In this document: positions 35,117 through 43,246 of the stretch, piece by piece
Position numbering within the stretch: the first letter of the stretch is position 1
How the letters are laid out: every line of letters starts with the position of its first letter
NCBI RefSeq assembly: GCF_028368995.1
Contig: NZ_JAQNDL010000001.1
Location: 1,798,001-1,862,000, forward strand
Direction: 5' to 3'
From: Nannocystis bainbridge
GTDB taxonomy: Bacteria > Myxococcota_A > Polyangia > Nannocystales > Nannocystaceae
Length of the DNA: 64,000 nucleotides
Notes under the pieces: generated by a model
Told to the model about the DNA's origin: nothing
Databases searched by the model: none
What the model saw: only the letters and a program-made list of their open reading frames with translations
Translations under genes and position numbers: made by a program

Positions 35117-37174
35117 ATGGCGAGCCTCACATACACTCTCCAGGTCCTCGGCGTCGTCCTGGGCACCGCGGCGGTGACGAGCCTGGTCTCGCAACGATTC
35201 GGGCAACCGCCCATCTTCGGCTATCTGCTCGCAGGTGTCTTGCTGGGGCCGCACATGCCGTGGCAGATGATCGCCGGCCCCGGCGGCGAGGCCCTCACGC
35301 ACGCCATGTCCGAATTCGGCGTCATCCTCCTGATGTTCGGCATCGGCATCGAATTCAACCTGCGAAAGATCGCCCGCATCGGCCCGTCGACCGGGATGAC
35401 GGCGCTGTTCGTCGTCGGGCTGATGGTCTCGGGCGGCTACCTGGTCGGTCGAGCGTTCGCCTGGACCAGGGTCGAGAGCCTGTTCATCGGCGGGTGCGTC
35501 GCCATATCCTCGACGATGTTCGTCGCCAAGGCGTTCGAGGATCAGCACCTCGGCGGGGAGTTCACGACGGTCACGGTCGCCATCCTCGTGTTCGAGGATC
35601 TCATCGCGATCCTGTTGCTCTCGGTGCTGACGGCGCTCGCCGCGGGCGCCGGCCTGTCCGCGACTCAGTTCGCGCTGACCCTCGGCAAGCTGCTCGGGTT
35701 CCTCGTCTTGCTGCTCACGGCGGGCCTGCTCGTCGTGCCGCGCTTCGTCCGCCGCATCATCGGACAATATCGGGCCGAGTCCACGCTGATTGCCGGGATC
35801 GCCATCTGCTTCATCACGACCGCGCTGACGTCGGCCGCTGGCTATTCGGTCGCGCTCGGCGGGTTCATGGCCGGACTCCTCGTCGCCGAATCGGGGGAGG
35901 GCGCCCGCGTCGAGCACGTGGTTCGGCCGCTGCGGGACATCTTCGGCGCGCTGTTCTTCATCGCGGTCGGGATGTCGATCGACCCGTCGCGGCTCGTCGC
36001 GCACTGGCTCCCCGTGCTCGCGCTCACCGCCCTCGTGCTCGTCGGGAAGGTCGCCAGCGTCTCGCTCGGCGCGGTCCTGTTCGGTCATGGGCTGCAAACT
36101 TCCGTGCGCGCAGCGATGAGCCTCGCGCAGATCGGCGAATTTTCGTTCATCATCGCCGGGCTGGGCATCGCCTCCGGGGTCACCCGCGAGTTCATCTTTC
36201 CGGTCGTCGTCGGCGTCTCCCTGCTCACGTCCGTGATCACGCCGTGGATGGTGCGGCGCTCCCAGGACGCCGCCGCCGCGCTCGAGGCGCGCCTGCCCGT
36301 CAGGCTGCGCCTCCTGCTGGCGATCTACGTGGCGTGGACCCAGCGCCTGTGGTCCGCCCCGCCGGTGTTCACGGCGAGGGGCCGCCTCGCACGGGACGCG
36401 CTGTTTCTGGTGGTCGACGCGGTGTTGCTCGTCGCCGTGCTCGCGGGATCGAGCCGGGGCCGAGACGCGCTCGAGGCCCTCGTGTCCCGCCGCCTCGCGC
36501 TTCCGGCGACGCTCGTGAGCGTCGTGTGGATCGCGGCGACGCTGCTGTTCGCCGGCCTGTTCTTCGTCGGTGTTCTCCGACGCAGCGCGGCGCTCGCCCG
36601 CACCCTCACGGATGACACCGTGCGCCATCACGAGCCCGACGCGCCGGAGGACCGGCGAGCGCCGTGGTCCGCGCTGACCGTCATGATCGAGCTGGCCGTG
36701 CTCTTCATCGTCGGCGTACCGCTGGTGATCGTCTCCCAGCCGTTCGTCCCCTTCCGTTCGGGCGTGCTCGTCCTGGTGCTGGTCGTCGCCGTCCTCGCTC
36801 ACAAGGTGTGGCAGGGCATCACCACGCTCGAGGAACATACCCATGCCGGCGCCGAGCTCATCGTCCAGGTGCTGGCGCGTCAGGGACGCGAGCCCGTCGA
36901 GGTCGCCGAGCCACCGCAACCAGCGCCCGATCTGCCTGGCTTGGGACGGATCCGCCTCGAGGCGGGCAGCATCGTCGCCCGGAACGGACTCGACCCATTC
37001 GACATTGCGTCGCGCAGCGGCGCGCGAGTCGTCGCCATCGAGCGCGAGGGGGTCGGTGCGCTCCTACCGGCGCCGCGACAACCGCTCGAACCGGCCGACG
37101 TTCTCGTCCTCCTCGGCCCCGAAGCAGCGCTCGCGGCAGCGCGAATCATCCTCCACGCCGACCCGAAGCCTTGA
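35117..37174 (+). CDS. CPA2 cation:proton antiporter with C-terminal TrkA-C domain
   Basis: 685 residues. Residues ~1-390 form the CPA2/KefB-type membrane domain (start IFGYLLAGVLLGPH, then FGVILLMFGIGIEFNL, and the ion-site helix 'SLAQIGEFSFIIAGLG'). A second hydrophobic part (~425-590) holds four extra helices. The last ~80 residues (LEAGSIVARNGLDPFDIASR ... ADVLVLLGPEAAL) match a TrkA-C regulatory domain. Exchanges K+ or Na+ for H+ across the inner membrane. 24 bp after the AI-2E gene, so third in the operon. Possibly serves ion or envelope homeostasis. Confidence 0.92.
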   Translation: MASLTYTLQVLGVVLGTAAVTSLVSQRFGQPPIFGYLLAGVLLGPHMPWQMIAGPGGEALTHAMSEFGVILLMFGIGIEFNLRKIARIGPSTGMTALFVVGLMVSGGYLVGRAFAWTRVESLFIGGCVAISSTMFVAKAFEDQHLGGEFTTVTVAILVFEDLIAILLLSVLTALAAGAGLSATQFALTLGKLLGFLVLLLTAGLLVVPRFVRRIIGQYRAESTLIAGIAICFITTALTSAAGYSVALGGFMAGLLVAESGEGARVEHVVRPLRDIFGALFFIAVGMSIDPSRLVAHWLPVLALTALVLVGKVASVSLGAVLFGHGLQTSVRAAMSLAQIGEFSFIIAGLGIASGVTREFIFPVVVGVSLLTSVITPWMVRRSQDAAAALEARLPVRLRLLLAIYVAWTQRLWSAPPVFTARGRLARDALFLVVDAVLLVAVLAGSSRGRDALEALVSRRLALPATLVSVVWIAATLLFAGLFFVGVLRRSAALARTLTDDTVRHHEPDAPEDRRAPWSALTVMIELAVLFIVGVPLVIVSQPFVPFRSGVLVLVLVVAVLAHKVWQGITTLEEHTHAGAELIVQVLARQGREPVEVAEPPQPAPDLPGLGRIRLEAGSIVARNGLDPFDIASRSGARVVAIEREGVGALLPAPRQPLEPADVLVLLGPEAALAAARIILHADPKP

Positions 37175-37274
37175 GGCTCGCCCTTCGGCGCACTGGCCCT
37201 GATGCGTGACATCCGGGGCCGCGATGATCGCCCGTCCCGGGCCGGCGTCGTGAAGGCGAGGTCGACGTGCCCGT

Positions 37275-38444
37275 TCAACGCGCCTGCAGCCGGACCCCGC
37301 GGAGGCGCGCCAGCTCGACCGCCGCCTCCGCGTGATCCCACACCGTCGATACCCACGTGTCGCCCTCCACCCGCGACACGAGCGCAGCGACCAGCGCCTC
37401 TGGCGTGTGCGTGGCTTCGAGCGCCAGCGCCAGCGTGCGAGCGCTCGCGGCGTGGCCGATCGTCCCGAGGTCGTCGTCCGCCGCGTACTCGACGTGCACG
37501 ACCACCCCCTGACCCAGCGGCGAGAAGTCGACCGGGGCCGCCAGCATGGCGCTGTGGATCGCCAGCACCCGCAGCGCCGGCAACCGTGACTCGCGCAGGA
37601 ACGCATCGAGCAGCCCCTCGCCCAGGCCCTCGAGCAGCACCTCTTCGAGGCTCTCGCTGACGATCGCCGGCAGCGTCGGCGACAGGCTGTGGACCCCCAG
37701 CTCGACCAGCCGCGGCAGCCCCCGCACCGCCTCCGCGAGCCCGTCCAGCTCGTCGAGCACGACGATCAGCGACTGCAACCACGGCAGCGGATGCCTGGCG
37801 ATCGTCGCCAACCACAGCGCATCGTCGACATCGTGGAGCTGGCGCAGCACCGGCCAGATCGCCGTCTGCGGCAGCGCCTCCGCCTGGTCCGCCGTCAGCG
37901 TCCCCCGCACCAGCAGCGCCCGCTGCCCGATCCACTCCGGCTCCTCGTCCCCCTCGTCGTCGACCACGCTCCCGTACAGCAGCTCCGTCTGCCGATCCCA
38001 GTACGGCGGCTCCACGCTCCCGACCGCCGCCCACGGCGCGTCGTCGACCGTCGCCACGCTCCACACGAGCGGGCGCCCGTCGGGCCAGTGTGTCGGGCGC
38101 TCGCCGCGTTCGAGCCGTCCCACCAGCCAGCACGCCTCCTCCGCGGTCAGCAGGTGCCGCGCCGTCGCCTCGAACGGCTCGCTCCCGCCGTCGAGCAGCT
38201 CGAGGATCTCCGGCGTGTCGCTGGCCCCGAGCGGGCTCTCGCCGTCCATGCGGATCAAGAACCCCGAGCCCACCGCCTCCTGATCCTCGTCGAACCCCGT
38301 CCAGTGGATCGCCGCATACGTCCGTCCGACCTGCACCGCGATCTCGAGGTTGTCCCAATGCTCCCGCGGGTCGGCGAACAGCCGCGCGAGCGCCTCCTCC
38401 GTCCTGCTGCCCGAGTCGCCCCCGTCATCGATCGTCACTGTCAT
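37275..38444 (-). CDS. Large acidic repeat-like protein, unknown function
   Basis: 389 residues, ATG 38444 with GGAG 6-7 nt upstream. The N-terminal half is acidic (HWDNLEIAVQVGRTYAAIHWTGFDEDQEA). The C-terminal half has Leu-rich periodicity with alternating strands and helices (LPRLVELGVHSLSPTLPAI, RLPALRVLAIHSAMLAAPVD), suggestive of leucine-rich repeats like those in TIGR02996-associated proteins. No enzyme motif. It is downstream of the TIGR02996-FHA gene (112 bp) on the same strand and may form a pair with it. Confidence 0.75.
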   Translation of the reverse strand: MTVTIDDGGDSGSRTEEALARLFADPREHWDNLEIAVQVGRTYAAIHWTGFDEDQEAVGSGFLIRMDGESPLGASDTPEILELLDGGSEPFEATARHLLTAEEACWLVGRLERGERPTHWPDGRPLVWSVATVDDAPWAAVGSVEPPYWDRQTELLYGSVVDDEGDEEPEWIGQRALLVRGTLTADQAEALPQTAIWPVLRQLHDVDDALWLATIARHPLPWLQSLIVVLDELDGLAEAVRGLPRLVELGVHSLSPTLPAIVSESLEEVLLEGLGEGLLDAFLRESRLPALRVLAIHSAMLAAPVDFSPLGQGVVVHVEYAADDDLGTIGHAASARTLALALEATHTPEALVAALVSRVEGDTWVSTVWDHAEAAVELARLRGVRLQAR

Positions 38445-38556
38445 GATCTTCTCCACCGGAGGACGACCACGCAATGCGCCTCCATGCTCGCCAGCCGTCC
38501 TTCGACATCCGCCATCCCTCGCACTGTAGCGCGTCCCGGCGCCCTTTGTTGACGGG

Positions 38557-39447
38557 TCACGCCGGTGCCCCGACGAACTTGAAGACCGTGCTGCCGATCT
38601 TCAGGAGGTCGCCGGTGGCCAGGCGCGCCTCCTCGACCTGCTCGTCGTGGACGTAGGTGCCGTTGGTGCTGTGGTTGTCGACGACCCACCAGCCGTCGTC
38701 GCGCGGCTCGAGGCGGGCGTGGCAGCGCGAGACGGAGTCGCTGCCCAGCACGATCGTGTTGTCGAGGCCGCGCCCGACGGTGACGCCCGCCGGGTTCAGC
38801 ATGAAGGAGCGACCGACGAGCTCGGTGTCCAGCGAATAGAGGACCACGAGGGCTTCGACGTGTTTGGGGGCGCCGGGTCCGTACGAGAACAGGCGATCGG
38901 CCCAGTCGCGCACGGGGTCCGGGCGGCCGAGCTGTACGGTCCGGACGCCGCCGTCCGTGAGCGGCTTGGGGATGGCGATGCACTGCCCCGCGAACGCGCG
39001 GACCTCGGCGTCGGCGACGGTCTCGCAGTAATAGACGCGCTCGTTGCATTGCTGGCACATCCGGACCGACTCGCTGTCGGAGGGCGCGAGCGTCTCCCAC
39101 CGCTTGGGGCAGGCGAAGGCGAAGCGGACCCGCGGCGCGGCCTGTCTGGCGCCCTCGCTGCCGCAGTTCATGATCGCTTCGCGCAGCAGCGCGTCGGCGT
39201 AGTCGCGGCCGATCTCGCGCGCCAGCGCGACGAACCGGGTGAGCACGGCGGGGTCGTCGGTCGCCTTTGAATGGAGGGCGACCTCGAGGCGCAGCCACTC
39301 GGCGCGCTCGGGGTCCCTGCCCTCGACGAGCGCCGCGTAGGCGAGACGATCGGCGTCGCCGAGCGTTTGGTCGAACGCTTTGTGAATGAACGGCCGCTCG
39401 TCGTCGAGGCGCAGGTATTCGGCGATGCGACGCGGCTCCTCGGCCAT
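38557..39447 (-). CDS. TIGR02996 and FHA domain protein with Cys-rich centre
   Basis: 296 residues, ATG 39447. Residues ~20-65 match the TIGR02996 leader (AYAALVEGRDPERAEWLRLE). A central module has the Cys pattern CPKRW...CQQCNERVYYC...GQC (~100-150), a zinc-ribbon-like element common in myxobacteria. The C-terminal ~80 residues are an FHA domain (VTVGRGLDNTIVLG...SRCHARLE...NHSTNGT) that would bind phosphothreonine. Cytosolic. Probably a reader of Ser/Thr kinase signalling. Confidence 0.88.
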   Translation of the reverse strand: MAEEPRRIAEYLRLDDERPFIHKAFDQTLGDADRLAYAALVEGRDPERAEWLRLEVALHSKATDDPAVLTRFVALAREIGRDYADALLREAIMNCGSEGARQAAPRVRFAFACPKRWETLAPSDSESVRMCQQCNERVYYCETVADAEVRAFAGQCIAIPKPLTDGGVRTVQLGRPDPVRDWADRLFSYGPGAPKHVEALVVLYSLDTELVGRSFMLNPAGVTVGRGLDNTIVLGSDSVSRCHARLEPRDDGWWVVDNHSTNGTYVHDEQVEEARLATGDLLKIGSTVFKFVGAPA

Positions 39448-39731
39448 GATGTGTGAATAGCACGGACGGCCACGGACGGCCTTCACCGCGAAGCCGAGAT
39501 CGACCCTTCACCGGGCCACGCTGTGGCCGGCGCCGCCCGGCCATCGAGACAAGCGGAGGGGTGAAGATGGGCAAGTTCGAGCCACGGGCAACAACACGCA
39601 CGCCGGCGGACCTCCGGTGGCCAGGCCGACGCCGGCGACGATCTCGACGACACGCTCCAGGGTCGTCGCACGCTCCCCTGTCGGCAAAAAGGCTTGAATC
39701 TCCACGCGCGTACGGTACAGAAGGCGCCCGC

Positions 39732-40646
39732 ATGAACGAGGAAGCTGCACCCGCGCGCCGACTCACCCGGGCCGCCCAGCGCAAGCTCAACGAGCTCATC
39801 GCGCAGGGCGTGCCGCTCGCTAGCGCGATGATGCAGGTGCGCGCCGAGCCCGGCGCGTTCGAGCCAATCGCGCCGGCCGAAACACCCGCACCCATCCCGC
39901 GGCCCGCGTGGTCCGGCGATCGCACCGACTGGGAGCGCGCGGTCGAGAAGCTCCAGATCTTGCGTGAGCTCGATCGCGGGTACACGACATTCGGCGCCCG
40001 GACCCACCGGTACCTCCTGCGCCCGACGGCCACCACGCGCCAGCTCGCGGCGATCGAAAAGAAGCTCGGCGCGAAGCTTCCGCCCGGCCTGCACGCGTTC
40101 TATCTCGATGTCGGCGACGGCGGCGCGGGACCCGACTTTGGCCTGTTCGCCGCGGCGGAGCTCAAGGGCCGCCGTCCAGCCACCGCGTACCCGGGGATCG
40201 AGGCGTTGCGCGCGCTCGGCGTGCGCACCGAGGCGCAGCCGCCCGAGCCGACGAGCGCCAACCTGTCGCCGTCGCGGCTGACCGGCATCGTCACGCTCCT
40301 GTTCTCGGGATGCTCGCTCTACTCCGGCGTGGTGTGTACCGGTGACGTCGGGCGCATCGTGCACTGGGACGACGACCGTATCGTCGAGACCGACGACACC
40401 CTCGTCGCCTGGTACGAGCGCTGGCTCGACGACGAGATCGCGCAGTTCAGGCTGGTCGAGCGGCTGCGCGACGAGGGCGCCACGAGCGACGCGCTGGTCA
40501 GCGCGATGAAGCGGCTGTTGCCCCCCGGCATGTCGCCCGCCGCCAAGTCGTCGCGCGCGCGCGAGCTGGTGGATGCGAAGCTCCGCGGGCTCTCGCCGGA
40601 GGAGGCGGACGAGGCGACTGCCGGCGACGGCGAGGTTCAGAGGTAG
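39732..40646 (+). CDS. SUKH (SMI1/KNR4)-type protein
   Basis: 304 residues, ATG 39732. A helical N-terminus with a Pro-rich hinge is followed by the SUKH core (~residues 85-245): IEKKLGAKLPPGLHAFYLDVGDGG is the diagnostic start, with VTLLFSGCSLYSGVVCTGDVGRIVHWDD as its end strands. SUKH proteins are the commonest immunity proteins of polymorphic toxin systems and also regulatory scaffolds. A C-terminal helical tail (~250-304) is unusual. Its stop overlaps the next start by one base (TAGTG), so the two are co-translated. No toxin gene is seen beside it. Confidence 0.85.
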   Translation: MNEEAAPARRLTRAAQRKLNELIAQGVPLASAMMQVRAEPGAFEPIAPAETPAPIPRPAWSGDRTDWERAVEKLQILRELDRGYTTFGARTHRYLLRPTATTRQLAAIEKKLGAKLPPGLHAFYLDVGDGGAGPDFGLFAAAELKGRRPATAYPGIEALRALGVRTEAQPPEPTSANLSPSRLTGIVTLLFSGCSLYSGVVCTGDVGRIVHWDDDRIVETDDTLVAWYERWLDDEIAQFRLVERLRDEGATSDALVSAMKRLLPPGMSPAAKSSRARELVDAKLRGLSPEEADEATAGDGEVQR

Positions 40647-41254
40647 TGGATGTCGAAGTAGCCGTGGCGGACCGCGGCTGCCCGAGCGCCGCCGAGCGCT
40701 GGCTCGACCGCGGAACGCGACCACGCGCGCTGCGTCGAGCGCCCCGGGTGCATCGCCGGCGGGGCGCCTTCGCCCGCTTCTATCCCGGAGGACAGCTCAT
40801 CCTCGCCTTCGAGTCCGGCCAGCCGTGGTCCGACGCCGGGTCGTACGGCGACCGTTACGGCGGGATCCAGATCATGGCGCCGACCGCAGATCCGCTGCGC
40901 TGGGTCATGGTCGGCCTCGAGTTCGATTACCGCAGCCACGACAAGACCTTCGTCCCTCACGACGTCGTCTGGCACCCGCGCGGCGCCCTCGCGTGGTTGC
41001 ACGAGGGATGTCTCTACGGCCAGGTGCTCGCCCACCCGCGCGGCGAGCTGGACTTCTACAGCTGGCCGCGGCGTGACCAGGAGCTCCCGCTCGAGCTCGT
41101 CCTCGACCGCTGGGGCGACTGGCGCAGCCTCGAGCTCGACGAGGCGGGCCGGATCCTCACCGCCCGCGACGCCGCCGGCTGCGACCGCTACGACCTCGTC
41201 GACGGCCTGCACGCCCGCGACGACGGCGCCTGGGAGCCCCTCGAAGTCGCCTGA
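40646..41254 (+). CDS. Unknown protein coupled to the SUKH gene
   Basis: 202 residues from GTG 40646, overlapping the SUKH stop by one base. The N-terminal ~42 residues are Arg-rich and may not be part of the fold. The rest (from FARFYPGGQLILAFESGQPW) reads as strand-rich: WVMVGLEFDYRSHDKTFVPH, HPRGALAWLHEGCLYGQVLA, LVLDRWGDWRSLELDEAG. No family recognised. It is of the size and composition of polymorphic-toxin immunity or SUKH-partner proteins (inference). Confidence 0.7.
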   Translation: MDVEVAVADRGCPSAAERWLDRGTRPRALRRAPRVHRRRGAFARFYPGGQLILAFESGQPWSDAGSYGDRYGGIQIMAPTADPLRWVMVGLEFDYRSHDKTFVPHDVVWHPRGALAWLHEGCLYGQVLAHPRGELDFYSWPRRDQELPLELVLDRWGDWRSLELDEAGRILTARDAAGCDRYDLVDGLHARDDGAWEPLEVA

Positions 41255-42234
41255 CCGGCATTGTAGCGAGCTGTCTCGAAGGACATCTCGTTCTCGCGCA
41301 GAGCACGCCCGCCACTGCCCTCGCCGCTCCTGTTCCCGCCTGGCGCGACCCGCGGCCCGCGCTCGGCGACCGCCGCCACGAGCCCGACCGCGCAGGCGCA
41401 ACCTCCGGCCCCGTGGCCCGTCGGCGATCGCCAGGAGGTCGCATGTGAGCAGGCCTCGGGCGCGGTGCTCACAATGCGCGTGCAGCGAACGGGATGCGGC
41501 CGTCGCCGAGAAGATTCGACGAGGGGGTAAACGAAAACTCGAGGGTCCGGAGAATAAAGGACAGATTCATGGCTCCCCTGCCCCTCCCGCCCCGGCACCT
41601 CCCCGAGCCTCTGCGCCCGCGCGGAGGTCGTCGTCGCGGGTATCGCGGGCATGGGCGGGTGCTCGCCGACAAACTACGAACGGCCGTTCGTGGACGGCTG
41701 TCTCACCTGCGGCGCGCAGACGGTCACGAGCGTCGTCCCACCGGGTGCGAGCCCGGCCGACAGTCCAACCGGCGCACGTCGTGCAGCCCGCGCGCGGATG
41801 ACTCTGGCGTCAAAGTGGATCTGCGTCGACGGGGTGACATGCGGCACGACAGGCGCACGAGCTCCCGGCCTCCACCCTTTTCAGCTTGGCTTGATCCTTG
41901 GCTTGTTTGCGGACAGGAGGGAGGGCGCAGCGCCGAGGACCGGACCCTCGAATCAGGTCTTCGGCGGCTCGCTCACGCCACGCGAGAATAATAGCACTTC
42001 GGGCCCTCGATTCTCTCCTTCAACTGCCAGTCCCCGCGCCGGCGAACCGCCGCCTGCTCGGTATGTTTCGTCGCGACCGCAATTCGAGCGGTATCGGCGA
42101 GCTGCGGGACCCGAGGGCGGAACGAGGGGTTTCGTCGCCGCGCTGGCGAATGCAGGCAGGACAATCACGTTCGCCCGGCGCATGTCCGTTGCGGTTCTGA
42201 TGGCGGCGAGTTCGGCCCGTGCTACATGCGATGC
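41255..42234. other. Long gene-poor region with a decayed Cys-rich frame
   Basis: Nearly 1 kb without an intact gene, with AT-richer patches near 41515-41570 and 41980-42010. Around 41620-41860 one plus frame reads like protein (VVVAGIAGMGGCSPTNYERP, then DGCLTCGAQTVTSVVPPG, later ASKWICVDGVTCGTTG) with high third-position GC, but has no start and seems shifted near 41760. I take this as a decayed Cys-rich protein gene. Nothing else was recognised. Confidence 0.45.
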
Positions 42235-43026
42235 ATGCGTTTTATTTATTCCTGCTTCGCGCTTGCGGTCCTCCTTGCTTGTGAGAACGCAACCACCCAT
42301 CCGCACCTCGACACCTCCACCGATACGGAGAGCGAGGCGCCGGCGAGCACCACCGACTCCGCCGAGCCAGTGACCCCCACGAGCACCTCCGCGACCGAGG
42401 GCGTCGAGCCGCACAGCACCGAGGATTCGACGACCGGTGATACCAGCACCACGGTGTTCCCGGGGACGGGGACCGTCGATCCCGACGAGCCTGCGGAATC
42501 GAGCACGACGCTGTTCGAGAGCGACACCGACGATACCGCCAGCGCGAGCGACACCGACGAACCTCCCGAGGAGACTTCCACGGGCAGCGATCCGCAGTCG
42601 TGCGTGGGCGCGGCGAGCCCGGTCAAGGCCGAGGTCCTCGCCTATCTCGAATCGCAGATCGAAGGCGACACGGGCGGCGAGCCGGGCCGCCTGTACCTGC
42701 GATTCTCCAGCCAGAGCTTCACCTGCGCCGATCCTCACGCCGAGCTCGCGTGCGGCCACAATTGGGACGTGTCGCTGCAGATCCCGGGCGAGTTCCAGGC
42801 CCCCGGCGTCTACGCGCTCGCCGACGGCCCGATCGGCGCGATCGCCCGCTCGAACGACGGCGGCGACGTTTGTCAGGAGGCCGAGGGCGCGGTGTCGGGC
42901 ACGCTCGAGATCGATGCGATCGACGACGCGTCCGTCACCGGCCGGCTCTGCAACCTGCGAGCGTACGGTATCGAGGGACAGATCGTGCTCGATGGCACGT
43001 TCGTGGCGCCGCGCTGCGCGCAGTGA
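42235..43026 (+). CDS. Linker lipoprotein with C-terminal beta domain
   Basis: 263 residues from ATG 42235 (an ATG 9 nt upstream is also possible). Lipobox VLLAC (Cys16), ~105 residues of Thr/Ser/Asp/Glu linker, then a ~140-residue domain with Cys pairs (DPQSCVGAA, FTCADPHAELACGHN, GDVCQEAEG, GRLCNLRAY, APRCAQ), probably disulphide-stabilised. Strands VSLQIPGEFQAPGVYALAD and GQIVLDGTFVAP suggest a beta sandwich. Surface-displayed; function unknown. Precedes the M36 protease gene by 220 bp on the same strand. Confidence 0.8.
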   Translation: MRFIYSCFALAVLLACENATTHPHLDTSTDTESEAPASTTDSAEPVTPTSTSATEGVEPHSTEDSTTGDTSTTVFPGTGTVDPDEPAESSTTLFESDTDDTASASDTDEPPEETSTGSDPQSCVGAASPVKAEVLAYLESQIEGDTGGEPGRLYLRFSSQSFTCADPHAELACGHNWDVSLQIPGEFQAPGVYALADGPIGAIARSNDGGDVCQEAEGAVSGTLEIDAIDDASVTGRLCNLRAYGIEGQIVLDGTFVAPRCAQ

Positions 43027-43246
43027 TTACGCGGGCCCACATCGGCCGAGCGCCGCCTCGATCGCGGCGCTCGACGATGCCGCGCTCGGCCGCGCTGTCG
43101 CCGTCGGGTGCAAAGCCAGCCGAATGCCACCGTGGAGCCCTCTCTCCATCATTCGCAAAAATCGTTGCCCCCGGCCCGGAAGTCATGTCACCCGGGCATG
43201 CAGTGAACGGGCGAACGCCCCGAGCTCGGGCTGATAGATTGATCGC

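Noticed and set aside
33839..36919. A 1026-codon minus-strand frame opposite the WS/DGAT-AI-2E-antiporter operon
   Set aside because: Composition dominated by Asp/Arg/Glu/His antisense of membrane helices; the plus-strand genes have intact family motifs.
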